Below, one piece after another: positions 1 through 9,201 of a stretch of 64,000 nt of DNA. Position 1 is the stretch's first letter, and each line of letters begins with the position of its first letter. Under the pieces are notes generated by a model. That model was not told where the DNA came from and searched no databases. It was given only the letters and a program-made list of their open reading frames with translations. Source of the stretch: Rhodobacteraceae bacterium Alg231-04 (GTDB lineage: Bacteria; Pseudomonadota; Alphaproteobacteria; Rhodobacterales; Rhodobacteraceae). Made by a program: the position numbers and the translations under genes. Location of the stretch: the NCBI GenBank assembly GCA_900143635.1, contig FREY01000010.1, forward strand, positions 62,001 to 126,000, read 5' to 3'.

Positions 1-304
1 CATCAGAAGGAACCAGCAGCCGGGCACCGGATGTGACGGTTGCGAACAGGGCTGCTGCAATCGCCGCCATGCCCGACGGAAAGGCCAGACAGGGCGCCCC
101 TTCGAGATGGGCCAGCATATGTTCCAGATGGGCCCATGTCGGATTGCCAGCCCGGCCATAAAAATCACTGCCATCCGGCAGACCAGGCAGATGATACATG
201 GAACTGGTTGTGATCGGCAAAGCCACTGGCGCGCCCTTGTCCAGCGCATTGCCGCGCAGATGCAGCAATCCGCCCAATGGAGGTGTTTTTCCTGAATCTG
301 ACAT
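1..304 (-). CDS. Cys/Met-metabolism PLP-dependent lyase, N-terminal part
   Basis: The gene runs off the left edge of the window; 101 N-terminal codons are present. The start ATG is at 304. The visible part carries the hallmark of the cystathionine gamma-synthase/lyase (trans-sulfuration) family: YGRAGNPT near residue 45, and the FPSGMAAI segment that forms part of the PLP pocket. These enzymes act in the cytoplasm on cysteine, cystathionine, methionine or O-acylhomoserine; which substrate applies cannot be told from the N-terminus. It lies downstream of hisG on the same strand, 132 bp away and behind two stem-loops, so it is probably a separate transcription unit. The family is clear, the substrate is open. 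Confidence 0.85.
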   Translation of the reverse strand, partial: MSDSGKTPPLGGLLHLRGNALDKGAPVALPITTSSMYHLPGLPDGSDFYGRAGNPTWAHLEHMLAHLEGAPCLAFPSGMAAIAAALFATVTSGARLLVPSD

Positions 305-383
305 TGTTACTCCCCGCTACTGCGCCCAGCAGTGGCAAGGCGCGGCGACAAAGGCAAGCCTTGGCTGGTCGCATTTGGCGTGG

Positions 384-425
384 CCCGCGCTGCCGCGCGG
401 GTCCGTGGCGCCCTGACGGGGCGCC
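384..425 (-). terminator. Two tandem GC stem-loops after hisG
   Basis: Two perfect 7-bp hairpins lie back to back: 407-413 with 419-425 (GGCGCCC/GGGCGCC, loop TGACG) and 384-390 with 395-401 (CCCGCGC/GCGCGGG, loop TGCC). They start 12 bp past the hisG stop. Neither has a U-tract, so they may be a Rho-assisted end or an mRNA-stabilising structure rather than a classical intrinsic terminator. Confidence 0.5.
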
Positions 426-436
426 GGGGCGGCCTG

Positions 437-1132
437 TCAGCCGCCCTGCACCTGATCGAGAAGCGCATTCAGCGCCGCCCTATCCGCATCAGACGTCTGC
501 GCCACCCGGCTGCGCCACAGCGTCGCCTGCGACTGCAGCACCATGCCATCCGACAGAATCTTCAGGTGATTGGCGCGCAGAGTTTCACCTGTGGAGGTGA
601 TATCGGCGACCATTTCGGCCGTTTCATTCTTTACCGTACCCTCTGTCGCGCCCTGGCTGTCCACCAGCTGATAATCCGCCACACCGGCATCGGTCAGGAA
701 CTCGCGCACCAGACGGTGGTATTTGGTGGCAATGCGCAGCCGGTGGCCGTGGACTTTACGAAAGCCGGCCGCCGCCGCATCCAGATCATCCAGCGTTTCA
801 ACGTCGGCCCAGAACTGCGGAACCGCAAGGATCAGATCCGCCTGGCCAAAGCCCAGCGGCGCGATCTCTTCCACCTGCTGTTCCCAGCGCGGCAATTTAT
901 CATGGACCAGATCGGTGCCGGTCACACCAAGGTGAATGCGCCCAGCGGCCAGTTCGCGGGGGATTTCACCGGCGGACAGCAGCACCAGGCTGATCCCGTC
1001 GATCCCATCCACACGGCCGGCATATTCGCGGTCCGACCCGGTTCGCGACAGCGCAATGCCGCGCTTGGCGAACCAGTCAAAGGTCTTTTCCATCAGCCGC
1101 CCCTTGGACGGCACTCCCAGCTTGAGGCTCAT
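437..1132 (-). CDS. hisG: ATP phosphoribosyltransferase, short form
   Basis: Catalyses the first step of histidine synthesis, joining ATP and PRPP to N1-(5-phosphoribosyl)-ATP. At 231 residues it is the short form, which lacks the C-terminal regulatory domain and works as a hetero-octamer with HisZ. Family features are the N-terminal LGVPSKGRL, the VTGTDLV segment near residue 71, and a C-terminal SQGATEGT loop for PRPP phosphate binding. The start ATG overlaps the hisZ stop by 4 bp (ATGA), so the two partners are translationally coupled, which suits fixed subunit stoichiometry. Assignment is secure. Confidence 0.97.
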   Translation of the reverse strand: MSLKLGVPSKGRLMEKTFDWFAKRGIALSRTGSDREYAGRVDGIDGISLVLLSAGEIPRELAAGRIHLGVTGTDLVHDKLPRWEQQVEEIAPLGFGQADLILAVPQFWADVETLDDLDAAAAGFRKVHGHRLRIATKYHRLVREFLTDAGVADYQLVDSQGATEGTVKNETAEMVADITSTGETLRANHLKILSDGMVLQSQATLWRSRVAQTSDADRAALNALLDQVQGG

Positions 1133-2217
1133 GTGCGGGTCTCCTCAAGTTCGAGCATCAGGTCCGGGCGGATCACCCCACCCACGGCGGGGATCTCTTC
1201 CCCCTGCCCCAACAGCCGCGTCAGCGCATCATAGCGCCCACCGCTGGCCACCGGCGGCAGATCGGGACGCGCAGCGGCATAGAAGCCAAAGACAAACCCG
1301 TCGTAATACTCCATCGAGGTACGCCCGTAGGTCGCCTCGAAATCGAGGTTATCCACATCCACACCCCGTGCCTTGAGAGCCGCGGCGCGCGCATCCAGTG
1401 CGGCCAGCGCGGGCAGCATCTGCGGCAGGTCCACCGCGATGTCGTGCATCCGCTCGATCGCATAGGGCAATGTTTCCCGCACGCTCAGCAGCGCCTCAAG
1501 TGCCAGCAGCTGGTTTTCCGCCAGCGGCGGTTCCGCCGCGTCATCGCGCAGGGCCTGAATGCGGCCTTCGACCTCTGCCCGGCTGCGCTTGCCGATCTCC
1601 GGGGTTGCACCAATGACATCACCTTCGCAGGACAACAGTGCCGCCCGCGTCGGTGGCACAGGCGCGCGTCCCGCGAAACGATCCAGCAGAGCGCGAAAAC
1701 GGCGCGGACGCCAGATATGGCGCATCAGTGCTGCCTTGCGGCGCTCGGTTGTTTGCAGCCCCTGAACAGCGGCCATCAGGATGCCCATGTCGCCGGTCGC
1801 GGCACGCACAGGCAGGCCTTTAAGCTGCAATTGCATCAGCGCAAACACTTCGGCATCTGCCGCCGCCGGATCATTGCGCTCAAAGATCTCATAGCCGACC
1901 TGAACGTATTCGTTGGACCGGGTCTCGTCGAATTCCTGACGGCGGAACACCTCACCTGCGTAGGTATAGCGGGCGGGTTCCGCCCCCTCTTGCATATGCA
2001 TCTCAACCACTGGCAGGGTGAAATCCGGGCGCAGCATCTGTTCCCCGCGCAGGGCATCAGAGGTCACATAGGCGCGGGCACGGATGTCCTCGCCGTAAAG
2101 ATCCAGAAGCGTATCAGCCGATTGCAGGAGCGGCGGATCAACGATCTGACCGCCAGCAGCCTCGAAGACCACGCGCAGGCGCGCGGCACGGGCGAGAATT
2201 TCGGAACGTGTGGGCAT
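1129..2217 (-). CDS. hisZ: ATP phosphoribosyltransferase regulatory subunit
   Basis: A 362-residue catalytically inactive histidyl-tRNA synthetase paralogue that binds short-form HisG, supplies its histidine feedback site and completes the enzyme. It retains class II synthetase-like segments such as RPDFTLPV near residue 63 and the GGRYDAL segment in its C-terminal third. It lies between hisS (3 bp gap) and hisG (4 bp overlap), so hisS-hisZ-hisG form one compact operon linking histidine supply and charging. Confidence 0.96.
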   Translation of the reverse strand: MPTRSEILARAARLRVVFEAAGGQIVDPPLLQSADTLLDLYGEDIRARAYVTSDALRGEQMLRPDFTLPVVEMHMQEGAEPARYTYAGEVFRRQEFDETRSNEYVQVGYEIFERNDPAAADAEVFALMQLQLKGLPVRAATGDMGILMAAVQGLQTTERRKAALMRHIWRPRRFRALLDRFAGRAPVPPTRAALLSCEGDVIGATPEIGKRSRAEVEGRIQALRDDAAEPPLAENQLLALEALLSVRETLPYAIERMHDIAVDLPQMLPALAALDARAAALKARGVDVDNLDFEATYGRTSMEYYDGFVFGFYAAARPDLPPVASGGRYDALTRLLGQGEEIPAVGGVIRPDLMLELEETRT

Positions 2218-2220
2218 GGC

Positions 2221-3708
2221 TCAGCTCTGGCTCTCAAGAATTTCGCGCACCTTGGCAACCAGATCGCCGCGAGGCACTTCAAACTGGCTGGGGCGCTCTT
2301 TCCACTCTTCCAGAGTGGCGCTTTCGGCGATCTTGGCGCCCAGGATCAGGTCTTTGATCTGCACCACGCCTTTATCCTTCTCATCGCCGCCTTCGATCAC
2401 CGCCACCGGAGAGTTGCGCTTGTCTGCGTATTTCAGCTGGTTGCCGAAGTTCTTGGGATTGCCCAGATACACCTCGGCGCGAATACCCGCGTTGCGCAGC
2501 TCGGCCACCATCGCCTGATAATCCGCCATGCGGGCGCGGTCCATGACCGTCACCACCACTGGACCGGCGGGGTGCGCCTGAATGCGGCCCTTTTCGCGCA
2601 GCGCCGCCAGCAAGCGGTCGACACCGATCGACACACCGGTTCCGGGCACTTCCTGACCGGTGAACCGCTTTATCAGATCGTCATAACGCCCACCGCCGGA
2701 CACCGAGCCAAACTGGCGCTTGCGGCCTTTTTCGTCATGGATTTCAAAGGTCAGCTCGGCCTCGTAGACCGGGCCCGTGTAATAGCCGAGGCCGCGCACC
2801 ACGGAAGGGTCAATCTCGATCCGGTCGCTGCCATAACCACCGGCAGCCAGCAGCTCACCGATCTGTTCCAGCTCGGCAATACCATCGGCCCCGACCGCGC
2901 TGGCGCCAACGGCGGCGCGCAGGTTGGCCAGCGTTCCGGCCGTGTCCGCCGCCTTGGAGGTCAGGAAGGCCAGAACCGGCCCCGCCTGATCATCCGACAA
3001 GCCAACCCCATCAATGTAGGCACCGGATGCATCAAGACGGCCCTTGGTCAGCAGCTCACGCACGCCCGCTTCGCCAACTTTGTCGAACTTGTCGATGGTG
3101 CGCAGCACGTCATCGCGTTTGGCATCGCCCGCTTCCAGACCCATCGCCTCAAGCACGCCATTGAGAACCTTGCGGTTGTTGACCCGCACCAGATAGTCGC
3201 CACGCGGAATACCAACGGTTTCCAGCGTATCCGACAGCATCGCGCAGATCTCTGCATCCGCCGCCATCGAGGCAGAGCCGATGGTATCCGCATCGCATTG
3301 GTAGAACTGGCGATACCGGCCCGGACCGGGCTTTTCATTGCGCCAAACCGGCCCCATCGCAAAGCGGCGATAGGGCGACGGCAAGTCGTTACGGTGTTGC
3401 GCATAGACACGGGCCAGCGGCGCCGTCAGGTCATAACGCAGCGCCATCCAGTCGCCATTGTCCTTCTCGTCGACTTCCTGCCAGGCAAAGACACCTTCGT
3501 TCGGCCGGTCCACATCGGGAAGGAACTTGCCCAGCGCCTCGACGGTCTCAACCGCGCTGGATTCCAGCGCCTCAAACCCGTAGCGATGATAGACCCCGGC
3601 AATCGCCTGCAGCATTTCGGTGCGCTGTGTCACTTCGGCGCCGAAATAGTCACGGAAGCCTTTGGGCGTCTGGGCCTTGGGGCGGGGCTGTTTCTTCACT
3701 TTGGCCAT
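2221..3708 (-). CDS. hisS: Histidyl-tRNA synthetase
   Basis: Charges tRNA-His with histidine in the cytoplasm. The 495-residue protein has class II motif 2 ([19 protein letters not shown], with the arginine that binds ATP), the [11 protein letters not shown] histidine-binding loop and GGRYDDL motif 3 region. An open frame continues 24 codons further upstream, but the ATG at 3708 has an excellent AAGGAGG Shine-Dalgarno sequence 5 bp in front, and [20 protein letters not shown] fits family N-termini. It is the first gene of the hisS-hisZ-hisG operon. Confidence 0.97.
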   Translation of the reverse strand: MAKVKKQPRPKAQTPKGFRDYFGAEVTQRTEMLQAIAGVYHRYGFEALESSAVETVEALGKFLPDVDRPNEGVFAWQEVDEKDNGDWMALRYDLTAPLARVYAQHRNDLPSPYRRFAMGPVWRNEKPGPGRYRQFYQCDADTIGSASMAADAEICAMLSDTLETVGIPRGDYLVRVNNRKVLNGVLEAMGLEAGDAKRDDVLRTIDKFDKVGEAGVRELLTKGRLDASGAYIDGVGLSDDQAGPVLAFLTSKAADTAGTLANLRAAVGASAVGADGIAELEQIGELLAAGGYGSDRIEIDPSVVRGLGYYTGPVYEAELTFEIHDEKGRKRQFGSVSGGGRYDDLIKRFTGQEVPGTGVSIGVDRLLAALREKGRIQAHPAGPVVVTVMDRARMADYQAMVAELRNAGIRAEVYLGNPKNFGNQLKYADKRNSPVAVIEGGDEKDKGVVQIKDLILGAKIAESATLEEWKERPSQFEVPRGDLVAKVREILESQS

Positions 3709-3945
3709 CGAGGCCTCCTTCGGGTCTGAGAACCGCTTCACTGTCGCGCGCGGTCTACCCCATGCGTATGACAACAGCAAGACAAGCGCCGGACCCGACC
3801 CGCATCCGTTGCTTCATCTGGCCATTAATACCCCCGCCGCAGGCCTGCGTATTTCCACAGGAAATGCCCAACAACCTGCCACGGGCCATGGACCGCGAAA
3901 CAGCGATGCGGTAAATACCCCCCTCGCAGCCACCGGAAGAACCCC

Positions 3946-4140
3946 ATGCAGCACCTGGAAGAAGAAATCGCCCATCTGACCCGCACAGTAGAAGAGCTGA
4001 GCGATGTAATGGCCCGACAGCAGACCGAAATCTCTGTCCTGACCCGACGGGTCAAGATGCTGATGGAGCGCGAAGCCGGCCGCGATCAAGCCGGTGGCGG
4101 CGGCGCTGTTTTTGGTGATGAACGCCCGCCTCACTATTGA
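3946..4140 (+). CDS. slyX: SlyX family protein
   Basis: A 64-residue protein that is almost wholly a short coiled coil (HLEEEIAHLTRTVEELSDVM onward), followed by a glycine-rich linker and a terminal RPPHY, the signature ending of SlyX proteins. Its molecular role is not established; E. coli slyX sits next to slyD. Here it stands alone between hisS (divergent) and an L,D-transpeptidase gene. Confidence 0.88.
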   Translation: MQHLEEEIAHLTRTVEELSDVMARQQTEISVLTRRVKMLMEREAGRDQAGGGGAVFGDERPPHY

Positions 4141-4236
4141 TAGAACACCACTCTACCGGCAAAGCCCAAAGCCCCCATTGACCTCATAGCGGCCCTGCCC
4201 GACACTGGCTGGATTACGTGCTACATGGGTATTGCA

Positions 4237-4797
4237 ATGCTGAACCGACGCCGTTTCCTGACCATCACCGCCGCTGCCAGCAGCTTTCCGGTTGCCGCAA
4301 TCGCAAAAAACCAGCCGGTGGTGTTTGACGCAACGCCGCAAGAAGTCCGGATCAAGAAGATATACGAACCGGGACAACTGCTGATTTTGCCGCGGTCTTT
4401 CTACCTTTATTACGTTACCGAAAAACGCCGGGCGATCCGCTATGGGGTCGGCGTCGGCAAGGCCGGTCTGGAATTCACTGGCACCGCTGTGATTGAGCGC
4501 AAGAAAGAATGGCCGACCTGGCGCCCCACTGCTGAAATGATCGATCGCGATCCGCGCGCCTATGCCAAATTTGTCGACAACGACTATATTCAGCCCGGCG
4601 GACCGAGCAATCCTCTGGGGGCGCGAGCGCTCTATCTGTTCCAGAACGGGGTTGATACCTACTTCCGCATTCACGGCACAAACCAGCCGCAAACCATCGG
4701 CAGTGCCGCCTCCAACGGATGCATCCGAATGCTGAATGAACATGTGATCGACCTGTACCAGCGCGTCCCTATCGGGACCGTTGTAACCGTTTTGTAA
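4237..4797 (+). CDS. L,D-transpeptidase (YkuD domain), exported
   Basis: A periplasmic cell-wall enzyme of the YkuD fold that uses a cysteine to form 3-3 peptidoglycan cross-links or attach lipoproteins. The active-site block is visible in the C-terminal third: FRIHGTN, then SAASNGCIRM with the catalytic Cys. The N-terminus MLNRRRFLTITAAA has a twin-arginine pattern, then a hydrophobic stretch and an Ala-rich cleavage region, so export is probably by Tat. An alternative ATG four codons upstream (4225) exists; neither has a clear Shine-Dalgarno, and I prefer 4237 because it puts the arginines near the N-terminus. It is monocistronic. Which cross-link it makes cannot be told. Confidence 0.9.
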   Translation: MLNRRRFLTITAAASSFPVAAIAKNQPVVFDATPQEVRIKKIYEPGQLLILPRSFYLYYVTEKRRAIRYGVGVGKAGLEFTGTAVIERKKEWPTWRPTAEMIDRDPRAYAKFVDNDYIQPGGPSNPLGARALYLFQNGVDTYFRIHGTNQPQTIGSAASNGCIRMLNEHVIDLYQRVPIGTVVTVL

Positions 4798-4891
4798 CGC
4801 GGCAGGCACCGCCGAAAACCTGTGCAGCCAAACCGCAGAACCACGGTTTCAAAGGCCCGGAATACAAAAATACTTGCGAAAACGCGCGACA

Positions 4892-5002
4892 GCGGACAAC
4901 ACTGTCCGCGCTACGTTATGCGATTGACATTCTCTGCTCCTATTTTTCGGCTCAGGTTTCGATTTTGCTAACCACCGCCGAACTGCCGCATGTTGCGGGC
5001 AG
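4892..5002 (+). promoter_or_regulatory. cspA leader with two stem-loops
   Basis: The 232 bp before cspA contain a perfect 7-bp hairpin (4892-4898 with 4903-4909, loop ACAC) and a second hairpin 28 bp before the start (4983-4990 with 4994-5002, one bulged G). TTGACA at 4924-4929 is a possible -35 element, but I see no convincing -10. Structured long leaders are usual for cold-shock genes, where they tune translation with temperature; that role here is inference. Confidence 0.4.
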
Positions 5003-5029
5003 ACGTTACAAGACTTAGGAGTACAGACG

Positions 5030-5236
5030 ATGGCAACTGGCACCGTCAAATGGTTCAACACTACCAAAGGCTACGGCTTTATCGCACCGGACGATGGCGG
5101 CCGCGATGTGTTCGTGCATATTTCCGCTGTTGAGCGGTCCGGCCTGACCGGCCTCGCCGACAACCAGAAAGTGACTTACGACCTGCAAGCCGGCCGCGAC
5201 GGACGAGAAAACGCGATCGACCTCCAACTGGTATAA
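5030..5236 (+). CDS. cspA: Cold-shock domain protein
   Basis: A 68-residue single cold-shock domain, a small beta-barrel that binds single-stranded RNA/DNA and acts as RNA chaperone. Both nucleic-acid motifs are present: GYGFI (RNP1-like, residues 14-18) and VFVHIS (RNP2, residues 27-32). TTAGGAG, 8 bp before the ATG, is a good ribosome binding site. It is preceded by a long structured leader and followed by a palindromic terminator shared with tesA, so it is a single-gene unit. Confidence 0.96.
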   Translation: MATGTVKWFNTTKGYGFIAPDDGGRDVFVHISAVERSGLTGLADNQKVTYDLQAGRDGRENAIDLQLV

Positions 5237-5245
5237 TCCAGTCCC

Positions 5246-5266
5246 GGCAGCCCGGTCAGGGCTGCC
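5246..5266. terminator. Bidirectional terminator between cspA and tesA
   Basis: A perfect 8-bp stem GGCAGCCC/GGGCTGCC with loop GGTCA lies between the convergent ends of cspA and tesA, touching the last base of the tesA stop codon. The symmetric structure can serve both strands; T-richness after it is weak. Confidence 0.65.
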
Positions 5267-5913
5267 TAATCTGTCAGCCGCCCGACCAGTTCCAGGGCGG
5301 TTGGCCCTGCTGCCGCGACATTCAGGGCAACACCTGCCGCATTTGGGTGGATGCCATCGCCCTGCAGCAAGGCCTGCACCGCCTGCGGATCGCCCCCTGT
5401 TTCAGCCGCGATCCCCGCAAAAGCATCCTCTACCAGCAAAGCGTCAAATTCCGCCGCCAGATCCGGATAGATCGCATCAAAGGCAACTTTGTAATCGGGG
5501 CCGTAGTTGCGCGGGGCCTTCATGCCGATCAGCATGACCTCGACACCCTGCGCGCGGGCCGCCTTGAGAAGCGTGTGCAAATTGGCCTTGGCCTCGGCGG
5601 CGGCGATGCCGCGCAACAGGTCATTGCCACCCAACAGCACGATCAGCCCATCGGGATTATCCGCCAGCGTCCAGGCAATCCGCGCCGCGCCGCCCGCAGT
5701 GGTGTCCCCCGAGACACCCGCATTGATCAGCTCAACATCCGCGCCCTTGGCACGGAGCCAGGCCTGCATCTGGGGCACATAGCCCTGTTCCTGCGGCAGG
5801 CCATAGCCATGGATCAGACTGTCGCCCAAAGCGGCAATTTTTAACGGTTCAGCCACCAAAGGCTGAGTAAATGCCCAAAGAGCACAGATCGTTGCCGCCA
5901 AAACCTTGCGCAT
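5266..5913 (-). CDS. tesA: SGNH/GDSL arylesterase (TesA-type), periplasmic
   Basis: A 215-residue multifunctional esterase/lysophospholipase/thioesterase. The SGNH blocks are all visible: block I GDSL with the nucleophile Ser at about residue 32, the Gly of block II in VSGDT, block III GGND, and block V DGIHPN with Asp and His. Residues 1-21 form a signal peptide (MRKVLAATICALWAFTQPLVA). The frame is open 30 codons further up, but the ATG at 5913 is preceded by GGAGG and begins the signal peptide. It diverges from ybbA with 57 bp between them, the same arrangement as tesA/ybbA-ybbP in E. coli. Confidence 0.93.
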   Translation of the reverse strand: MRKVLAATICALWAFTQPLVAEPLKIAALGDSLIHGYGLPQEQGYVPQMQAWLRAKGADVELINAGVSGDTTAGGAARIAWTLADNPDGLIVLLGGNDLLRGIAAAEAKANLHTLLKAARAQGVEVMLIGMKAPRNYGPDYKVAFDAIYPDLAAEFDALLVEDAFAGIAAETGGDPQAVQALLQGDGIHPNAAGVALNVAAAGPTALELVGRLTD

Positions 5914-5970
5914 AGCGAGGAAACCTCCATATCCGAACAAATAACAATTTGCAGAGCGGGCTTTATCCAC

Positions 5971-6672
5971 ATGTCGACATCTGACCCTATCCTCTCCCTC
6001 CAAGATGTGGATTTGTCCCTGATTGGCAATGCCGGACCGGTGGATATTTTACACGGCGTCTCACTTTCCATCACCGCAGGCGAAACTGTTGGCCTGACCG
6101 GACCGTCGGGATCGGGGAAATCTTCGTTGCTGATGGTAATGGGCGGGCTGGAACAGGCGACCGGTGGCAGTGTCACCGCCGTGGGTCAGGATCTGACCTC
6201 TATGAACGAGGAAGCGCTGGCCCGGTTTCGCCGTGCCAACATGGGCGTGGTCTTTCAGAGCTTTCATTTGATCCCGACGATGACCGCGCTGGAAAACGTC
6301 GCCACCCCGTTGGAACTGGCAGGCCACAAAGATGCGTTTGACCGCGCCGCCGAGGAACTGGAGGCCGTAGGCCTTGGCCATCGCACCGGCCATTACCCGG
6401 CGCAGATGTCGGGCGGTGAACAGCAGCGCGTTGCCCTGGCCCGTGCCGCCGCACCGCGCCCGCGCCTGCTGCTGGCGGATGAGCCCACCGGCAATCTGGA
6501 TGAAAGCAACGGCAGCGCCATCATGGACTTGCTGTTTGGCCTGCGTGACCGCCACGGGGCGACGTTGGTGCTGGTCACCCACGCCGCTGATCTGGCCGCC
6601 CGCTGCGACCGGGTGATCCGCCTGCGCGACGGGCGCATTGATGCCGATGCCATGAACGAGGCGGCCGAATGA
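5971..6672 (+). CDS. ybbA: ABC transporter ATPase (YbbA/LolD-like)
   Basis: A 233-residue ATPase of the MacB/LolD group. Walker A GPSGSGKSS is at residue 44, the Q-loop is in VVFQSF, signature MSGGEQQR is near 145, Walker B LLLADEP near 166 and the H-loop in VTHAAD. It pairs with the FtsX-type permease whose ATG overlaps its stop by 4 bp. Together they would form a type VII ABC system at the inner membrane. In E. coli ybbA-ybbP flank tesA, and a link to lipid or esterase function is often suggested but unproven. Confidence 0.94.
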   Translation: MSTSDPILSLQDVDLSLIGNAGPVDILHGVSLSITAGETVGLTGPSGSGKSSLLMVMGGLEQATGGSVTAVGQDLTSMNEEALARFRRANMGVVFQSFHLIPTMTALENVATPLELAGHKDAFDRAAEELEAVGLGHRTGHYPAQMSGGEQQRVALARAAAPRPRLLLADEPTGNLDESNGSAIMDLLFGLRDRHGATLVLVTHAADLAARCDRVIRLRDGRIDADAMNEAAE

Positions 6673-9194
6673 AGGCCGCAGAACTGCGCCTTGCCTGGCG
6701 CTTTGCCGCACGCGAATTGCGCGGCGGGGTCCGGGGATTTCGCATCTTTCTCGCCTGCCTTGCGCTGGGTGTTGGTGTTATCGCCGCCATCGGCTCTGTC
6801 CGCGCCTCGATCGAGGCGGGGCTTGCCTCGGAAGGGGCCGCAATCCTTGGCGGCGACGCCGAGATGGAGTTTACCTACCGCTTTGCCGATGACGCAGAAC
6901 GCGCGTGGATTGCCGCCACCGCAGACACCTATTCCGAGATCGCCGAATTCCGCTCCATGGCTGTGGTCGGCGAGGAGCGCGCCCTCACCCAGGTCAAGGC
7001 CGCCGACAGCGCCTACCCACTGGTGGGGCAGGTCACCCTGACACCGGACATACCACTTGCAACGGCACTGGCAGGCCAGGATGGCCTGCCCGGCGCGGTG
7101 ATGGAGCGCGTCCTGTCGGACCGGCTGGGGCTGGACCCCGGTGACACATTCCGCCTTGGCACCCAGGACTTCCGGCTGATGGCCGACATTGCCGTCGAAC
7201 CGGATGCTGCCGGTTCTGGTTTTGCCCTTGGGCCGCGCACGCTGGTATTGACAGAAGATCTGGCCGGTTCCGGCCTGCTGGAACCGGGCACGCTGTTCGA
7301 CACGAAGTACCGAATGGACCTGCCAGAGGGCACCGACCTGGCCGCGCTGAAGGCCGAGGCCCGCGAAAACTTTGAGGCCTCAGGCATGCGCTGGACCGAT
7401 GCGCGCAACGGCGCGCCAGGGATCGCTAATTTTGTCGAACGTCTGGGCGCATTCTTGATCCTTGTTGGCCTCTCCGGTCTGGCGGTTGGCGGCGTTGGTG
7501 TTTCTGCCGCTGTGCGTGCCTATCTCGCCTCAAAGACCGCCACTATCGCCACCCTGCGCACCCTGGGGGCCGAACGCGGCACGATCTTCATGACCTATTT
7601 TCTGCAGATCGGCGCCCTGTCACTGGTCGGCATTACCCTTGGCCTGCTACTGGGCGGGCTGGGGCCGGTTCTGCTGGGGCCACTGATCGCGGCGCAACTG
7701 CCGTTTCCGGCAGTGTTTTCCGTCTATCCCACAGCACTGTTGGAGGCTGCACTTTACGGTCTTCTGACCGCCTTCATCTTCACTCTCTGGCCGCTGGCCC
7801 GTGCCGAACGTATCCGCGCGGCTTCGCTCTTTCGGGATGCGTTCAGCACCCATTCCCGCCTGCCCGCGGCCCGCTACCTGCTGGCAACGGGGCTGGCACT
7901 GGCGACGCTTGTTGGTCTGGCCGCATGGTTCAGCGGTTCTGCCCCGCTGACACTGTGGACCGCGGGCGGGCTGGCCGGATCGCTGGCTGTGCTGCTCGTC
8001 GCCGCTCTGGCCATCGGAGCCGTGGCACGACGCGCCACACCACTGGTGCGCGGCCGCCCTGCCCTGCGTTGGGCGCTCTCGGCAATTGGCGCCGCCCGCG
8101 ACGGCGCTGTCCCGGTGGTGTTGTCGCTGGGGCTGGGCCTTGCCGTGCTGGCAGCCATCGGCCAGATCGACGGTAACATGCGCCGTGCCATTGCTGAAAA
8201 CCTGCCAGATCAGGCACCGTCCTATTTCTTTGTCGACATCCAGAAAGATCAGATGCCCGCCTTTCGCGACCGCATCGAACAAGACCCGGCCGTCAGCCGC
8301 TATGAAAGCGCTCCGATGCTGCGCGGTGTGGTCACCCGTATCAACGACCGCCCCGCACGCGAGGTTGCAGGCGGCCATTGGGTGATCCGTGGCGACCGCG
8401 GCGTCACCTACGCCGGTGCCCAGCCCGAAGGGTTCACCGTCACCGAAGGCGAATGGTGGCCAGAGGATTACACCGGCCCGCCGCTGATCAGTTTTGCCGA
8501 CGAAGAGGCCCGCGAGATGGGTCTAAAGATCGGCGACACCCTGACCCTGAATGTATTGGGCCGCGACATCACCGGCACTATCGCCAGTTTTCGCGAAGTG
8601 GACTTCTCGACCGCCGGCATGGGCTTCATTCTGGCGATGAACGAGGCCGCATTGGTCGCAGCACCGCATACCTATATCGCCACCGTCTATGCCGAGGAAC
8701 AGGCCGAGGCGGCGATCCTGCGCGATCTGGCCGGTGAGATGCCCAATATCACCGCCATCCGGATGCGCGATGCAATTGAGCGGGTGTCCGGCATTCTGCG
8801 CCAGCTGGCCAGCGCCACCGCCTATGGGGCAGCGGCAACGCTGGTCACCGGCTTTATCGTTCTGTTGGGCACAGCTGCTGCGGGCGAACCGGCACGCCGA
8901 TACGAGGCGGCACTCTTGAAGACTCTGGGCGCCTCGCGCCGCCGTATCCTCAGCAGTTTTGCACTGCGCTCTGCCATTCTGGGCGCCGCTGCAGGTCTGG
9001 TGGCGCTGGCAGCCGGCATCACCGGCGCCTGGGCCGTCAACAGCTACATCTTTGAAACGGAATATGTGGTGATCTGGCCCAACGCCTTGGCGGTGGTTCT
9101 GGGCGGCGTGGCCGCCACGCTGGCCGCCGGGCTAATCTACGCCTGGCGCCCACTGGCGGCACGGCCCGCGCGCATCCTGCGGGCCCGCGAGTAA
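6669..9194 (+). CDS. ybbP: FtsX-like ABC permease (YbbP-like)
   Basis: An 841-residue membrane protein with a transmembrane helix near residue 17 (IFLACLALGVGVIAAIGSV), a periplasmic region, a first FtsX domain near 255-375, a middle block of hydrophobic helices, another periplasmic segment, and a second FtsX domain near 705-835. Such duplicated-FtsX permeases (about 800 residues) partner with LolD-like ATPases and transmit mechanical work rather than move a known small solute. The ATG overlaps the ybbA stop (ATGA). It ends 8 bp before the convergent Rrf2 gene. The substrate is unknown. Confidence 0.92.
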   Translation: MKAAELRLAWRFAARELRGGVRGFRIFLACLALGVGVIAAIGSVRASIEAGLASEGAAILGGDAEMEFTYRFADDAERAWIAATADTYSEIAEFRSMAVVGEERALTQVKAADSAYPLVGQVTLTPDIPLATALAGQDGLPGAVMERVLSDRLGLDPGDTFRLGTQDFRLMADIAVEPDAAGSGFALGPRTLVLTEDLAGSGLLEPGTLFDTKYRMDLPEGTDLAALKAEARENFEASGMRWTDARNGAPGIANFVERLGAFLILVGLSGLAVGGVGVSAAVRAYLASKTATIATLRTLGAERGTIFMTYFLQIGALSLVGITLGLLLGGLGPVLLGPLIAAQLPFPAVFSVYPTALLEAALYGLLTAFIFTLWPLARAERIRAASLFRDAFSTHSRLPAARYLLATGLALATLVGLAAWFSGSAPLTLWTAGGLAGSLAVLLVAALAIGAVARRATPLVRGRPALRWALSAIGAARDGAVPVVLSLGLGLAVLAAIGQIDGNMRRAIAENLPDQAPSYFFVDIQKDQMPAFRDRIEQDPAVSRYESAPMLRGVVTRINDRPAREVAGGHWVIRGDRGVTYAGAQPEGFTVTEGEWWPEDYTGPPLISFADEEAREMGLKIGDTLTLNVLGRDITGTIASFREVDFSTAGMGFILAMNEAALVAAPHTYIATVYAEEQAEAAILRDLAGEMPNITAIRMRDAIERVSGILRQLASATAYGAAATLVTGFIVLLGTAAAGEPARRYEAALLKTLGASRRRILSSFALRSAILGAAAGLVALAAGITGAWAVNSYIFETEYVVIWPNALAVVLGGVAATLAAGLIYAWRPLAARPARILRARE

Positions 9195-9201
9195 TCTCAG
9201 A

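Noticed and set aside
1444-3729. A 761-codon open frame on the plus strand, antisense to hisZ and hisS
   Set aside because: It mirrors two clear genes in GC-rich DNA, has no family features and no ribosome binding site.
4798-5029. A sigma70 promoter for cspA
   Set aside because: TTGACA is present at 4924 but no acceptable -10 lies 16-18 bp downstream.
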